64,000 nt of DNA from positions 1 through 64,000 of the forward strand of contig NZ_JNWK01000036.1 of NCBI RefSeq assembly GCF_000716445.1. Reading direction: 5' to 3'. This DNA comes from Streptomyces wedmorensis. GTDB lineage: Bacteria; Actinomycetota; Actinomycetes; Streptomycetales; Streptomycetaceae. The translations under genes were made by a program, and so were the position numbers. This document shows, piece after piece, positions 42,978 through 50,500 of the stretch (the first letter of the stretch is position 1; every line of letters starts with the position of its first letter). The notes under the pieces are model-generated. The model saw only the letters and a list, made by a program, of their open reading frames with translations, was not told where the DNA came from and made no database searches.

Positions 42978-44468
42978 TCAGTGCGGGGTGCGCCGGGTGA
43001 TCGCCCTCCTCAGCAGCGGCCAGGCCAGCAGGATCACGACGACCGCGTACACGGTGATCGCGAACGGCGTGTTCACCAGGCCCGTCAGCGATCCGTCGCT
43101 GATCTGGAGGGCGCGCCGCAGCTGCTGTTCGGCGGCCGGGCCGAGGATGACGCCGATGACCGCCGGCAGCACCGGCAGGCCGTAGCGCCGCATCCCGAGG
43201 CCGAGCAGGCCGATGACGAGCAGGACGACCAGGTCGAGCGCCTCGCCTCCCACCGCGTACGCCCCGACGGCGGCGAAGAACAGGATGCCGGCGTACAGGT
43301 ACGGGCGCGGGATGCGCAGCAGCTTGGCCCAGACCGGCGCGAGCGGCAGGTTGAGCGCGAGCAGCAGCACCATGCCGACGAACAGCGAGGCGATCAGGCC
43401 CCAGACCAGTTCCGGTTCCCGCTCGAAGAGCAGCGGGCCGGGCTGGATGCCGTACTGCTGGAACGCGGCCAGCATCACGGCGGCGACGGCGGTCGTGGGC
43501 AGGCCCAGGGTCAGCATGGAGACGAGGGTGCCGGCCGCGGAGGCCGAGGCCGCCGACTCGGGTCCGGCGACGCCCTCGATGGCGCCCTTGCCGAACTGCT
43601 CCTTGTGCTTCGAGAGCCGCTTCTCCGTGACGTACGACAGGAACGTCGGGATCTCGGCGCCGCCGGCAGGGATCGCGCCGAACGGGAAGCCGATGAGGGG
43701 GCCGCGCAGCCAGGACTTCCAGGTCCGCCGGACGTCGTCCCCGCCCAGCCAGGGGCGGCCGACCGGAATGGCCTCGCCGGCCGTGCGGCGCAGGTGCGCG
43801 GCGACCCACAGGGCCTCGCCGATGGCGAAGAGGCCGACCGCGACGATCACGACGTCCACGCCGTCGGCGAGCTGGAGCGAGCCGAAGGTGAGGCGCTGCT
43901 GTCCGGTCATCTGGTCGAGGCCGACCAGGCCGATCGTCAGACCGATGAGGAGGGAGGCGAGGCCGCGGATGCGGGACGAGCCGAGGACCGAGGTCACCGC
44001 GATGAAGGCGAGGACCATGAGCGCGAGGTAGTCGGGGGCGCCGATGTCGACGGCGAGCGCGGCGACGGTCGGGGCGAGGACGACGAGCAGGATCGTGCCG
44101 ATCATGCCGCCGGCGAAGTGACCGATGGCGGCCGCGGCGAGCGCCTGGGCACCCCGCCCCGTCTTGGCCATCGGATTCCCCTCGATGGCCGCGACGACGG
44201 CGGCGCTCTCCCCCGGGGTGTTGAGCAGGATCGACGTGGTGGAGCCGCCGAACATGGCGCCGTAGTAGATGCCGGCGAACATGATGAAGGCGCCGGTCGG
44301 TTCGAGTCCGTACGTCACCGGGAGCAGCAGGGCGACGGCCATCGCCGGGCCGATGCCGGGCAGGACGCCGATGGCCGTGCCGAGGAGCACGCCGATCGCG
44401 GCCCACAGCAGGTTCACCGGGGTGAGGGCGGTCCCGAAGCCGTCGATCAGGGAGTTCAGGGAATCCAC
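42978..44468 (-). CDS. tctA: Tripartite tricarboxylate transporter, large membrane subunit TctA
   Basis: 496 residues, about 12 helices. The two family signatures are clear: [13 protein letters not shown] with [20 protein letters not shown], and later [29 protein letters not shown] 44468, 3 bp after the TctB stop, with GGGAGTG inside TctB. With TctB and TctC it imports citrate or another carboxylate using an ion gradient. Confidence 0.95.
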   Translation of the reverse strand: MDSLNSLIDGFGTALTPVNLLWAAIGVLLGTAIGVLPGIGPAMAVALLLPVTYGLEPTGAFIMFAGIYYGAMFGGSTTSILLNTPGESAAVVAAIEGNPMAKTGRGAQALAAAAIGHFAGGMIGTILLVVLAPTVAALAVDIGAPDYLALMVLAFIAVTSVLGSSRIRGLASLLIGLTIGLVGLDQMTGQQRLTFGSLQLADGVDVVIVAVGLFAIGEALWVAAHLRRTAGEAIPVGRPWLGGDDVRRTWKSWLRGPLIGFPFGAIPAGGAEIPTFLSYVTEKRLSKHKEQFGKGAIEGVAGPESAASASAAGTLVSMLTLGLPTTAVAAVMLAAFQQYGIQPGPLLFEREPELVWGLIASLFVGMVLLLALNLPLAPVWAKLLRIPRPYLYAGILFFAAVGAYAVGGEALDLVVLLVIGLLGLGMRRYGLPVLPAVIGVILGPAAEQQLRRALQISDGSLTGLVNTPFAITVYAVVVILLAWPLLRRAITRRTPH

Positions 44469-44471
44469 GGG

Positions 44472-44978
44472 TCAGATCACTCCCATCAGCGGGCCGCCGG
44501 GCAGCGGGACGCCGAGCAGCTTGTCGAAGACGGCGTAGGTGAGGAGCGAGAGGCCGGCCGCGATCAGCGGGTCGCGGTGGAGGTGCCGGCTGCCGAGGGC
44601 GTACGCCGCACCCCAGAAGAGGAGGGCGCCCGCGACGGGGAAGCCGAGGGGGCCGATGAGGACGGCGAAGGCGAGGAAGACTCCGGCGAGGAGCAGGACC
44701 GTGCGCCAGTCCGCGGGTTCCGTCAGGTCGACGTCCTCGCCGGACTCGGCCTCGCCGCGGCCGCCGCGCAGGACGTCGACGGTGAGGAGGACGGCGACGA
44801 TCAGGAGACCGCAGCCGACCACGAGGGGGACGGTGGCGGGCCCGACGGGGCCGCGGCCGGTGACGTCGGCGTCGAGGGTGAGGGCGTCGGTGAGGACGAG
44901 GACGCCGAGGAGGAGGAGCAGGGCGCCGACGCCGAGTTCGGACCGCCCGCGCAGCAGGCTCTTGAGCGTGGTGGTCAC
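44472..44978 (-). CDS. tctB: Tripartite tricarboxylate transporter, small membrane subunit TctB
   Basis: 168 residues, four hydrophobic helices with a charged loop (RGGRGEAESGEDVDLTEPADWR) between the first and second pairs. GTG overlaps the TctC stop by 4 bp. It is the poorly conserved partner of TctA and is identified mainly by topology and position. Confidence 0.9.
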   Translation of the reverse strand: MTTTLKSLLRGRSELGVGALLLLLGVLVLTDALTLDADVTGRGPVGPATVPLVVGCGLLIVAVLLTVDVLRGGRGEAESGEDVDLTEPADWRTVLLLAGVFLAFAVLIGPLGFPVAGALLFWGAAYALGSRHLHRDPLIAAGLSLLTYAVFDKLLGVPLPGGPLMGVI

Positions 44979-45958
44979 AGGCCGAGCTCCTTCAGGACGG
45001 AGCCGACCCGCCGGTCCTGCTCGGTGAGGAAGGCGCCGAACTCGTCGCCGGGCAGGAAGGCGTCGTTCCAGCCGTGGGTCTTCAGCGACTCGCGCCACTG
45101 CGGGGAGTCGTGCAGCTCCGTCACCAGTCCCACGAGCTTCTCGCGCTCGGCGTCGGAGAGACCGGGCGGGGCGACGATGCCGCGCCAGTTGGTGAACTCG
45201 GTGTCGAGGCCCGCCTCGCGGAGCGTGGGGGCGTCGAGGCCGGGGACCCGCTGCGGGCCGGTGACGGCGAGGAGGCGCAGCTCCCCCGCCTTGATCTGGT
45301 CGAGGTACTCGCCGACGCCGGAGACGCCGAAGCCGACCTTGTCGCCCAGGATGGAGGCGAGGAGTTCGCCGCCGCCGTCGAAGGGGACGTAGTTCACGTC
45401 CTTGGGGGCGATCCCGGCGGCCTGGGCCATCAGCATCGGGGCGAGGTGGTCGGGGCCGCCGGGCGAGGAGCCGCCGCCGACGGGCAGCTTCCCGGGGTCC
45501 TTCTTCCAGGCGGCGAGCAGGTCCTGGATGGTCTTGTACGGGGAGTCCTTGCCGACCACCACGATGTCCTGCTCCTCGGTGAGCCGGGCGATCGGGGTGG
45601 TGTCGGCGAGGGTCCTGGGGGTCTTGTTGGTGTGGACGGCGCCGACGACGCCGAGGCCCATGGACATGGCGAGGCGGCCGTTGCCGCGTTCGCCGACGAG
45701 CCGGGTGAGGCCGACGGTGCCGCCCGCGCCGGGCAGGTTGAAGACCTCGATGTCGCCGGTGAGGCCCGCTTCCTCGGCGTTCTTGGCCGCGGTGCGGGCG
45801 GTGATGTCGTATCCGCCGCCGGGGGTGTTGGGGACCATGAAGCGCAGGCCGGGTATCCGGGTGCCGGTGTCGGAGCCGCTGCCGGGACTGAGCAGCGGGG
45901 GACCCACCAGCACGAGCAGCGCCGCCCCGAGGAGGGCGAAGGGGGTGCGCAACCGCAC
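44975..45958 (-). CDS. tctC: Tripartite tricarboxylate transporter, periplasmic-type binding protein TctC
   Basis: 327 residues with an N-terminal membrane anchor or signal. Bug/TctC features: RFMVPNTPGGGYDITARTAAK, VFNLPGAGGTVGLTRLVGERG, KLPVGGGSSPGGPDHLAPM, FDGGGELLASILGDKVGFGVSG and NWRGIVAPPGL. It binds a carboxylate outside the membrane. GTG 45958. First gene of tctCBA, divergent from a response-regulator gene. Confidence 0.94.
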   Translation of the reverse strand: MRLRTPFALLGAALLVLVGPPLLSPGSGSDTGTRIPGLRFMVPNTPGGGYDITARTAAKNAEEAGLTGDIEVFNLPGAGGTVGLTRLVGERGNGRLAMSMGLGVVGAVHTNKTPRTLADTTPIARLTEEQDIVVVGKDSPYKTIQDLLAAWKKDPGKLPVGGGSSPGGPDHLAPMLMAQAAGIAPKDVNYVPFDGGGELLASILGDKVGFGVSGVGEYLDQIKAGELRLLAVTGPQRVPGLDAPTLREAGLDTEFTNWRGIVAPPGLSDAEREKLVGLVTELHDSPQWRESLKTHGWNDAFLPGDEFGAFLTEQDRRVGSVLKELGL

Positions 45959-46053
45959 GGGAGCCGCCTCTCAGGTAGAGGGATAGGGGGTGTGAGGTGG
46001 CCCACATGTTGCCGGTACGTGAAGAAGCTGTCTCTCTTCCGCAATCAACGGAC

Positions 46054-46071
46054 GTTGTGGTCGTTGTGGTC
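46054..46071. promoter_or_regulatory. 9-bp direct repeats in the tct/response-regulator control region
   Basis: GTTGTGGTC occurs twice head to tail (46054-46062 and 46063-46071). The likely -10 TACCGT at 46078 lies 6 bases from the GTG of the regulator gene, so the repeats cover its -35 region. Tandem sites like this suit a CitB-type response regulator. Confidence 0.5.
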
Positions 46072-46089
46072 GGGACCTACCGTGTCGGC

Positions 46090-46758
46090 GTGACGAACGT
46101 GCTGGTGGTGGACGACGACTTCATGGTCGCCAAGCTGCACTGCCGCTATGTGTCGGCCGTGCCGGGCTTCCGCGTGTCCGGGGTCGCGCACAGCGGCGCC
46201 GAGGCCCTGCGGGCCGCCGAGCGCCTCCGCCCCGACCTGGTGCTCCTCGACGTCTTCCTGCCGGACATGGACGGGGTCCGGGTGCTGCGGGAGCTGCGCG
46301 CCGCCGGTCTCGGCATGGACGCGCTCTTCATCACCGCCGCCCGGGACGTCGGCACCATCCGCTCGGCCCTCCGCGCCGGGGCGCTGCACTACCTCATCAA
46401 GCCCTTCAGCCAGGCGGCCCTGCACGAGCAGCTCCGCCACGTCGCCTCCCTCCGCACCCGCCTCGACGAGCTCGACGAGGCCCGCCAGGAGGACGTCGAC
46501 CAGATCTTCGGCGCCCGCCCCCGCGGCTCCCGCGAACTCCCGAAGGGCCTCGCCGCCCACACGGCCGACCTCGTCGACTCCGTCCTCCGCTCCCACCCGG
46601 AGGGCCTGTCCGCCACCGAGTGCGCCGAAGCGGGTTCCCTCTCCCGCGTGAGCGCCCGCCGCTACCTCGAGTACTTCGCCCAGACGGGCCGCGCCGAGGT
46701 CAGCCTCCGCTACGGCGGCACGGGCCGCCCGGAGCGGCGCTACCGGCACCTGGGCTGA
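46090..46758 (+). CDS. Response regulator, CitB/DcuR family
   Basis: 222 residues from GTG 46090 (probably leaderless; the longer upstream frame is low-complexity). Receiver domain: VLVVDDDFMVAKLHCRYV, phospho-acceptor Asp in LVLLDVFLPDMDG, then Thr in ITAARD and Lys in LIKPF. The C-terminal half is a DcuR-like helix-turn-helix (GLSATECAEAGSLSRVSARRYLEYFAQTGRAEV). It is divergent from tctCBA, the usual target of such systems. The sensor kinase normally encoded beside it is not here. Confidence 0.9.
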   Translation: MTNVLVVDDDFMVAKLHCRYVSAVPGFRVSGVAHSGAEALRAAERLRPDLVLLDVFLPDMDGVRVLRELRAAGLGMDALFITAARDVGTIRSALRAGALHYLIKPFSQAALHEQLRHVASLRTRLDELDEARQEDVDQIFGARPRGSRELPKGLAAHTADLVDSVLRSHPEGLSATECAEAGSLSRVSARRYLEYFAQTGRAEVSLRYGGTGRPERRYRHLG

Positions 46759-46881
46759 CGTTCCTCAGGCCCCTCTTACCTGTGCCTTAACGCGGCCCTA
46801 AAGGCCGTCATCCGTCCTTCGTCCGCGGCTAGTTTGCTCGGCAACCCCCCACACCCACCCTCGTGAAGGAGTTGTCCCCCT

Positions 46882-47877
46882 ATGAGCTCTCGCCGTACGG
46901 CCGCGGCAGTCGCCACCTCCGCTCTGGTCCTGTCGGGTCTCGCCGTCGCGCCCGCTTTCGCGCACGGCTCGATGACGGATCCGGTGAGCCGGGTGGCGGG
47001 GTGTTACGCGGAGGGGCCGGAGGCGCCGAAGTCGGCCGCGTGCAAGGCCGCGGTGGCGGCGAGCGGGACGCAGGCGTTCTACGACTGGAACGCGGTGAAC
47101 ATCGCGAACGCGGCGGGGCAGCACCGGCGGTTGATCCCGGACGGCAAGCTGTGCAGCGCGGGCAACGACAAGTACCGGGGGCTCGACCTGGCGCGGGCCG
47201 ACTGGCCGGCGAGCCGGATGACGGCGGGAGCGCACACGTTCCGGTACAAGGGGACGGCTCCGCACAGGGGGTCGTTCGCGCTGTACGTGACGAAGGACGG
47301 GTACGACCCGACGAAGCCGCTGAAGTGGTCGGACCTGGAGGAGAAGCCGTTCGCCACGGTGACCGATCCGGGGATGGAGAACGGCGACTACGTGTTCCGG
47401 GGGACGGTGCCGAGGAAGTCCGGGCGTCATCTGATCTATTCGATCTGGCAGCGGTCGGACTCCCCGGAGGCGTTCTACACCTGCTCGGACGTGGTGTTCG
47501 GGCAGGACGGGGGCGGTACGGCTCCGGCTCCTACCGCCTCCGCGCCCACCGACGAGCAGATCGAGGCCGGCGCGGGCGAGTCCTCGGTCGAGCACGGCGG
47601 GCACGGGGACGGCGACGCGGCGACCGGCGCGGAGGAGACGGCGGCGGCCCCCGAGCCCACCCGTCCGGAGACGGCCGCCGCCGAGCCCGCTCCGTCGGAG
47701 ACGGCCGCCGCCGAACCCAACGCGCCCGCTTCGGCGGCCGGTTCGGGTTCCGGGGTGGAGCTGGCGGAGACGGGCGGCGGCGCCACCACGCCGTTCCTCG
47801 CGGCCGGTGGCGCCGCCGTGCTGCTGCTCGGTGCGGCGTTGCTGTTCGGGACGGCCCGGCGCCGGGTCCGGGGCTAG
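46882..47877 (+). CDS. Cell-wall-sorted AA10 lytic polysaccharide monooxygenase
   Basis: 331 residues. Signal peptide ends at AFA-H28, so the mature chain begins with His, the first ligand of the copper histidine brace; the second is in GAHTFRYKG. Two Cys pairs fit the AA10 fold (residues about 28-205). An Ala/Pro/Glu-rich linker follows, then the sorting tail LAETG (294-298), a hydrophobic helix and RRRVRG. LAxTG is the class E sortase motif, so the enzyme is probably attached to peptidoglycan and oxidises chitin or cellulose at the cell surface. Ribosome site GAAGGAG. Its last 19 bases are reiterated downstream. Confidence 0.92.
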   Translation: MSSRRTAAAVATSALVLSGLAVAPAFAHGSMTDPVSRVAGCYAEGPEAPKSAACKAAVAASGTQAFYDWNAVNIANAAGQHRRLIPDGKLCSAGNDKYRGLDLARADWPASRMTAGAHTFRYKGTAPHRGSFALYVTKDGYDPTKPLKWSDLEEKPFATVTDPGMENGDYVFRGTVPRKSGRHLIYSIWQRSDSPEAFYTCSDVVFGQDGGGTAPAPTASAPTDEQIEAGAGESSVEHGGHGDGDAATGAEETAAAPEPTRPETAAAEPAPSETAAAEPNAPASAAGSGSGVELAETGGGATTPFLAAGGAAVLLLGAALLFGTARRRVRG

Positions 47878-47934
47878 GTCCTGGGCCCGGGGCCAGGTCC
47901 TGGGCCCGGGGCCAGGTCCTCGGCCCGGGGCCAG
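47857..47934. repeat. 19-bp tandem repeat beginning in the LPMO stop region
   Basis: Three identical or near-identical units of GTCCTGGGCCCGGGGCCAG start at 47878, 47897 and 47916. The 19 bases before them, which end in the TAG stop (47875-47877), match the unit at 14 positions, with TAG in place of CAG. Confidence 0.85.
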
Positions 47935-47989
47935 GTCACCTGGGTCCTCTCCGGGAAGGTCCCGCCTGGTTCCGTCTTCCGGGCAGGGG

Positions 47990-48880
47990 CTAGCCGATCA
48001 CCGAGAGGCAGGTGGTCGGGGTGGCGTGGGCCGGGTCGAGGGCGTTGGCGACCTCGTGGAAGGTGACGCGGTCCACCGTGCCGATGGCCACGTGCTCGGA
48101 GAGGTCGAGCGCGCATTTGTCCTGGATGAGGACGTTGGTGACGTTCGGGCCGCTGAGGAACTGGGAGCGGTAGGGGGTGACGACTTCGTCGTACTGGGTC
48201 GCGATGACGTGGTAGCGGACGCCGGGGACGGTGTCGCCGCCCTCGTTGAGCTTGGTGATGAAGGCCGAGCCGGCGATCTGGTCGGCGAGGCCGGGGGTCG
48301 TGGAGCTGATCAGGTCCTCGGCGCCGGGGAAGTACGGCAGGAGTCTGGTGAGGCCGAGCAGGGTGGTGCCGTGGTTGTCGGGGGCGATCCCGACGAGCGC
48401 GTTCACCTTCTCGGCCCCGCCGAGGAACTTGAGGTACCAGCGGGGCATCATGCCGCCCTGCGAGTGTCCGACGAGGTCGGCCTTCGGGGCGCCGGTGGCG
48501 GCGAGGACCCGGTCGACGTAGGTGTCGAGCTGCCCGGCGGAGGCGGCGATGGGTCCGAGTCCGTTGAAGAACGGCACGCCCGGCAGCTGGCCGTAGTCGA
48601 GCGAGAAGACGCAGTAGCCGCGGTTGACCAGGTAGGGCGCGAGGACCAGCCAGTTGTCGACGGAGTTCCCGAAGGTGCCGTGGACGAGGACGACGGGGCG
48701 CGGGTGCGCGGCGGACGGCTTGCAGGAGAAGTCGTTCCAGCCACGGCTGGGTGCGGTGGCGGTCTCCGTTCCGGCGGAGGCGGCGGCGGTCGGTGCGAGG
48801 GTGGCGGCGGCGGTCAGCAGGAGGACGGACAGCGCTCTGACGGCGTTCTTCCAGGGCTTCGAGGACATCCGGGGCAGCAT
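47990..48880 (-). CDS. Secreted lipase of the alpha/beta-hydrolase fold
   Basis: 296 residues. Signal peptide ends near AAASAGTE. VVLVHGTFGNSVDNWLVLAPYL (oxyanion region), nucleophile Ser in LVGHSQGGMMPRWYL, late Asp in IQDKCALDLS and His in EHVAIG are in the expected order; two Cys pairs are likely disulphides. Class 2 lipases of Streptomyces look like this. ATG 48880 with AAGGAGAT. Twin operators lie about 110 bp upstream. Confidence 0.88.
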   Translation of the reverse strand: MLPRMSSKPWKNAVRALSVLLLTAAATLAPTAAASAGTETATAPSRGWNDFSCKPSAAHPRPVVLVHGTFGNSVDNWLVLAPYLVNRGYCVFSLDYGQLPGVPFFNGLGPIAASAGQLDTYVDRVLAATGAPKADLVGHSQGGMMPRWYLKFLGGAEKVNALVGIAPDNHGTTLLGLTRLLPYFPGAEDLISSTTPGLADQIAGSAFITKLNEGGDTVPGVRYHVIATQYDEVVTPYRSQFLSGPNVTNVLIQDKCALDLSEHVAIGTVDRVTFHEVANALDPAHATPTTCLSVIG

Positions 48881-48979
48881 CGGGCGATCTCCTTGCGGCT
48901 CAAGGGGAAGGTGGGGGTGCTGTGCCCTGCGGTCCGGACCACAAGTGGGGATGCGCGGTGGGGATGCGCTTCAGCCAAG

Positions 48980-49021
48980 CTACGCATCGGTAGCCTCGGC
49001 TGGGAAGTTACGCGTCGGTAA
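48980..49021. promoter_or_regulatory. Twin operators upstream of the lipase gene
   Basis: CTACGCATCGGTAG at 48980-48993 and TTACGCGTCGGTAA at 49008-49021 are near-palindromes of the same type, 28 bp apart centre to centre. Each is preceded by AAG. The regulator is not in the immediate surroundings. Confidence 0.65.
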
Positions 49022-49060
49022 AAAGTGATGTGTCGTCAAGAAGCGCTGTCGGGAGGCATT

Positions 49061-49340
49061 TCAGGCCGCCGGGGAGCCCGGGAGGACCGCTCTCGGGCCG
49101 AACTCCGCCCGGGCCCGGTCCGCCACCTCCTCGATCCGGCGGGCCTTCTCGTCCGTCGGGTCGAAGGAGCCCTCGGCGACCGCCGACCGGGAGGCCTCGT
49201 TCGGGACGACGGAGGCGCGCAGTTCGGCGAGGTCCGCGGGAGGCGTCCATGCCGAGGATGCCGAGTTCGGCGCCGAGGCGTTCGGTCTCGTCGAGGTCGG
49301 GCAGCCCGACGGGGGCGGCCTTCCCGCCCTGGGTGAACGT
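49061..49340 (-). pseudogene. Fused remnants of two DNA polymerase genes
   Basis: In one frame, a 32-residue piece (AAPVGLPDLDETERLGAELG then ILGMD) resembles part of DnaE-type polymerase III alpha subunits. A frameshift then leads into a piece ending LRASVVPNEASRSAVAEGSF then DPTDEKARRIEEVADRARAE and FGPRAVLPGSPAA-stop, which resembles the C-terminus of polymerase IV (DinB). Upstream sequence is non-coding, so both are decayed ends. The polymerase assignments are from memory of family sequence and need a search. Confidence 0.4.
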
Positions 49341-49406
49341 TTGTGCGATAACCCGTTCAGGCGCCCCCACCTGCGGAAACACCCGCTGCGCCGGAGCCTG
49401 GGGGGC

Positions 49407-50444
49407 ATGAGCCTCGTCGATGAACTGAAAAGCGCCGTCACCCCCCGAGCCGCCCTGCTCGTCGTCGGCGTCTTCGCCCTCCAGCTCCTGTTCATCACCT
49501 CGTACGTCGGGGCCCTGCACAATCCGAAGCCCACGGACGTCCCCTTCGGCGTGGTCGCCCCCGGGCAGGCCGCCACCGTCCTCGAGGACCGGCTGGAGGA
49601 GCTGCCCGGCGATCCCCTCGACCCGCGCGTGGTCGCGGACGAGGCCGAGGCGCGGGACCAGATCCTGAACCGGGACATCGACGGGGCCCTGATCGTCGAC
49701 CCGCGGGGCCGCACCGACACCCTGCTCGTCGCCTCCGGCGGCGGAAAGGTGCTCTCCGCGACCCTGGAGGCGATGATCACGAAGCTGGAGGCGGCCAACC
49801 AGCGTCTCGTGCGGACCGTCGACGTGGCCCCGTCCTCCTCCCAGGACTTCAACGGGCTCTCCGCCTTCTACCTGGTCATCGGCTGGTGCGTCGGCGGCTA
49901 CATCTGTGCCGCGATCCTCGCGATCAGCGCGGGCTCGCGGCCGGCCAACCGGGAGCGCGCGATCATCCGCCTCGGGGTGCTCGCGCTCTACGCGGCGCTC
50001 GGCGGCCTCGGCGGCGCGATCATCGTCGGCCCGATCCTCGGCGCCCTGCCGGGCAGCATCGCGGCCCTGTGGGGCCTGGGCACCCTGGTGGTGTTCGCCG
50101 TCGGCGCCGCCACCCTCGCCCTCCAGTCCGTCTTCGGGATCGTCGGCATCGGCCTGGCGATCCTGCTCATCGTGATCGCCGGCAACCCCAGCGCGGGCGG
50201 CGCCTTCCCGCTGCCGATGCTGCCGCCGTTCTGGCGGGCGATCGGCCCGTACCTGCCACCGGGCGCGGGTACCTGGGCGGCGCGTTCCATCGCGTACTTC
50301 AAGGGCAACGGCATGACCGCCTCGATGGTGATCCTGTCGGTATGGGCGATCGTCGGCGCCGCGGTCACCCTGGTGCTGTCCTCGGTGAAGCGGAAGCCGA
50401 AGGCCGAGCCGATCGCCTCGGAGATGGGCGGGACCCCGGCGTAG
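49407..50444 (+). CDS. Membrane protein, DUF3533/ABC-2-like
   Basis: 345 residues. One N-terminal helix (ALLVVGVFALQLLFITSY), about 130 residues outside the membrane, then five to six helices (from LSAFYLVIGWCVGGYICAAI to VILSVWAIVGAAVTLVL). This topology matches YhgE/SNG1-like and ABC-2 permease halves. No ATPase is nearby. ATG 49407 with GGGGGG upstream. Function unknown. Confidence 0.65.
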   Translation: MSLVDELKSAVTPRAALLVVGVFALQLLFITSYVGALHNPKPTDVPFGVVAPGQAATVLEDRLEELPGDPLDPRVVADEAEARDQILNRDIDGALIVDPRGRTDTLLVASGGGKVLSATLEAMITKLEAANQRLVRTVDVAPSSSQDFNGLSAFYLVIGWCVGGYICAAILAISAGSRPANRERAIIRLGVLALYAALGGLGGAIIVGPILGALPGSIAALWGLGTLVVFAVGAATLALQSVFGIVGIGLAILLIVIAGNPSAGGAFPLPMLPPFWRAIGPYLPPGAGTWAARSIAYFKGNGMTASMVILSVWAIVGAAVTLVLSSVKRKPKAEPIASEMGGTPA

Positions 50445-50456
50445 CGCGGACGTGCG

Positions 50457-50486
50457 CGAGGCCCCCGCCGGGCGGCGGGGGCCTCG
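50457..50486. terminator. Bidirectional terminator
   Basis: CGAGGCCCCCGCC (50457-50469) pairs perfectly with GGCGGGGGCCTCG (50474-50486) around GGGC, between two convergent genes (stops at 50444 and 50501). Confidence 0.88.
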
Positions 50487-50500
50487 TCCGTGCCGGCGGC

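Noticed and set aside
46795..46830. GGCCCTAAAGGCC as a terminator after the response regulator
   Set aside because: A 4-bp stem is too short to support a call.
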